The notes beneath the pieces are model-generated. The model was given only the letters and a program-made list of their open reading frames with translations. It did no database searches and was not told the origin of the DNA. From Chara braunii (taxonomy: Eukaryota; Streptophyta; Charophyceae; Charales; Characeae), in the NCBI GenBank assembly GCA_003427395.1, contig BFEA01000221.1:243266-263635 (forward strand): a stretch of DNA of 20,370 bases. The letters are read 5' to 3'. Positions 18,063 to 20,370 of the stretch are shown in pieces. Numbering within the stretch: position 1 is the stretch's first letter; each line of letters begins with the position of its first letter. A program made the translations under genes and the position numbers.

Positions 18063-18284
18063 AAACGGCCCCTGTGTGTGATATGCCAGACTGGGGAGAT
18101 CAACAGAACAACCACGAGCAACAGCAGCAAGCAACCCACGCGTATCAAGACCCGACATACAACACCATGGACAACCCTCGGGCGGTGCGCAAGGAGTGTT
18201 TGTATAAGCTTACCGTGCGTCAGCCCAAGGGAATGTGTGTCCAGCCGTGCGTCATTCTAACGCCCTGCCGGTGTCCATGCGCAA

Positions 18285-18367
18285 GGCTGCAATTGAGTTT
18301 TGAACCTGCAACCTCATACCACAATGCGCATTTCCAACCGTTGCTCTAATCACTGAGCTACATCAAC
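18285..18367 (-). ncRNA. tRNA-like sequence A, copy 2
   Basis: Minus strand: GTTGATG, then TAGCTCAGTGATTAGAGC (A box, 18343-18360), then GGTTCAAAACT (B box, 18296-18306). The D stem GCTC/GAGC is intact. The T stem does not pair well and the anticodon arm is not clear, so it is a tRNA-derived pol III promoter, not a working tRNA. The amino acid cannot be assigned. Confidence 0.75.
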
Positions 18368-18476
18368 TGGACTCCCACTATCCTACCTCAAACTTACGCC
18401 ATGATATCTTTGCGGGCATGTGTTTTTTTAATTTTTTTTGCCTTCGCGAACTCCAAACCTGCTGCATCTGCCATTG

Positions 18477-18625
18477 TTTCTTTTTTTTTCTTTTTTTTCG
18501 GAACACCTGCCTGAGCTTACTAGCGAGGGTGAGATGAGAATCCCCCCCTAGTGGGCCCTCTGCAGCTGGCTCTGATCTATTGGTGGGGAGCTGCACGTGC
18601 CGGAACCAGGGTCCAGGGTCCCTTT
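18477..18625 (-). mobile_element. LINE 3'-end-related A-tailed insertion, copy 4
   Basis: On the minus strand: GGACCCTGGACCCTGGTTCC, GGCACGTGCAGCTCCCCACC, AATAGATCAGAGCC, about 70 bp of variable sequence, then an A-rich tail interrupted by G (18477-18499). The core matches the LINE 3' UTR near 4448-4496. The stem survives with a G-T wobble. Confidence 0.7.
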
Positions 18626-18678
18626 CCGCAGGCCTTTACATCAAAGTAACTGAAAGTGATTCAGATATGTGGCCAGAT

Positions 18679-19940
<1,262 letters not shown>

Positions 19941-20059
19941 TATCCCTATACTACTAAAGGAAACAGCGGTCCTCACATTGGGCCCAATAGAAAGCGGGTG
20001 CTTCCGCGCGGGACCGGTAACGGGCAGCGGCCAAGGGGGGACCGGTGGCACTAGGGGCC

Positions 20060-20200
20060 AGGGCCGGAGAAATACGGGCGGGAACTGGAGACAGACGCGA
20101 CGAGTAGGGGGAAAAAAGGCTGTGGGGACAGCCGCGACGAGTACAAGGGTCGAGTACCCCAAAAAAGGTTGTGGAACACGGGGTGAGGGCCGGAGAAATG
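20060..20200 (+). repeat. Degenerate G/A-rich repeats
   Basis: AGGGCCGGAGAAAT at 20060-20073 and 20187-20200; GCGACGAGTA at 20097-20106 and 20134-20143; AAAAAAGGCTGTGG and AAAAAAGGTTGTGG between them. These are remnants of an internal duplication. Confidence 0.65.
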
Positions 20201-20307
20201 TCGACGCGCGGGGCTGAAGCGACGCAACTGGCAGGGCGGAGTGGGAAATGGCATGGCATGAATTGTCTACCGGTGAGGCGATGGGCGGGGCGGCGTCCTT
20301 TCGTGTG

Positions 20308-20370
20308 GGAGGGGGGGGACGAAGGGAGGGAGGGAGGGAGGGAGTGAGGGAGGGCTGGAGGGAAGGATGG
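20308..20370 (+). repeat. (GGGA)n-like purine-rich tract at window end
   Basis: GGGAGGGAGGGAGGGAGT and similar, running to the end of the window. Confidence 0.85.

Larger units (their letters stand above)
15843..18389 (-). repeat. Head-to-tail array of composite tRNA-derived retroposon-like units
   Basis: On the minus strand each unit opens with GAGGTAGGATAG or a close variant, at 18389-18378, 17428-17417, 16287-16276 and 16027-16016. This gives two long units (961 and 1141 bp) and two short ones (260 and about 185 bp). The long units hold tRNA-like A, a spacer, tRNA-like B, a TG-rich stretch and a GAGCCTGGCGTCCGAAGT block (17592-17575 and about 16436-16419). The short units end in GGCCTC.ACAACACC followed by an A-rich tail (16039-16027 and 15888-15850). 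TGCGCTAGGAGTATT follows several unit starts. Units meet tail to head without other sequence. Confidence 0.75.

Noticed and set aside
17280-18367. Functional tRNA genes
   Set aside because: A and B boxes are clear, but anticodon arms are unclear, T stems do not pair well, and the sequences sit in repeated units. They are better read as tRNA-derived promoters.

Overview
The window looks like repeat-rich nuclear DNA of a eukaryote. It holds a plant-type L1-clade LINE with a C-terminal zf-RVT-like zinc finger, a broken Ty3/gypsy element, a piece of U2 spliceosomal RNA, tRNA-derived retroposons, long CT/TA/CA microsatellites and A-tailed insertions. The LINE type and Ty3/gypsy type suggest a green-lineage host (land plant or streptophyte alga). 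This is an inference, and no host gene confirms it. I found no intact protein-coding host gene and no bacterial-type operon.

Layout. 1-4594 (+): a nearly complete but dead LINE: end of the endonuclease, linker, reverse transcriptase, zinc-finger tail, 3' UTR and a 34-A tail. It carries several stops and frameshifts. 4595-6540 (-): part of a Ty3/gypsy retrotransposon, with a gag zinc knuckle, a protease-like domain and the start of RT. The gag/pol junction has a -1 frameshift layout with an in-phase GGGAAAC. 6541-8530: mostly unassigned, with a cluster of short GC-rich hairpins (7179-7560). 8531-9000: a large inverted repeat whose arms run out into GA and CT microsatellites. 9000-12120: unassigned DNA with tandem duplications, a U2 5' fragment ending in poly(A) (-), and a dispersed ~100-bp repeat in two copies. 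12126-13830 and 18477-18625: four short A-tailed copies (-) of a sequence also present in the LINE 3' UTR. 12916-13542 and 14314-15004 (-): two diverged copies of an unrecognised protein segment followed by Pro-rich sequence. 15843-18389 (-): a head-to-tail array of retroposon-like units, the two long ones carrying two tRNA-like promoters each. 18390-20370: microsatellites and unassigned, partly G-rich DNA.

Nothing here works as a pathway. The window records layered retrotransposition. The most unusual structures are the dual-tRNA-like composite array, the U2-poly(A) chimera, the shared LINE 3'-end stem-loop, the inverted repeat, and the twice-occurring unknown protein segment.
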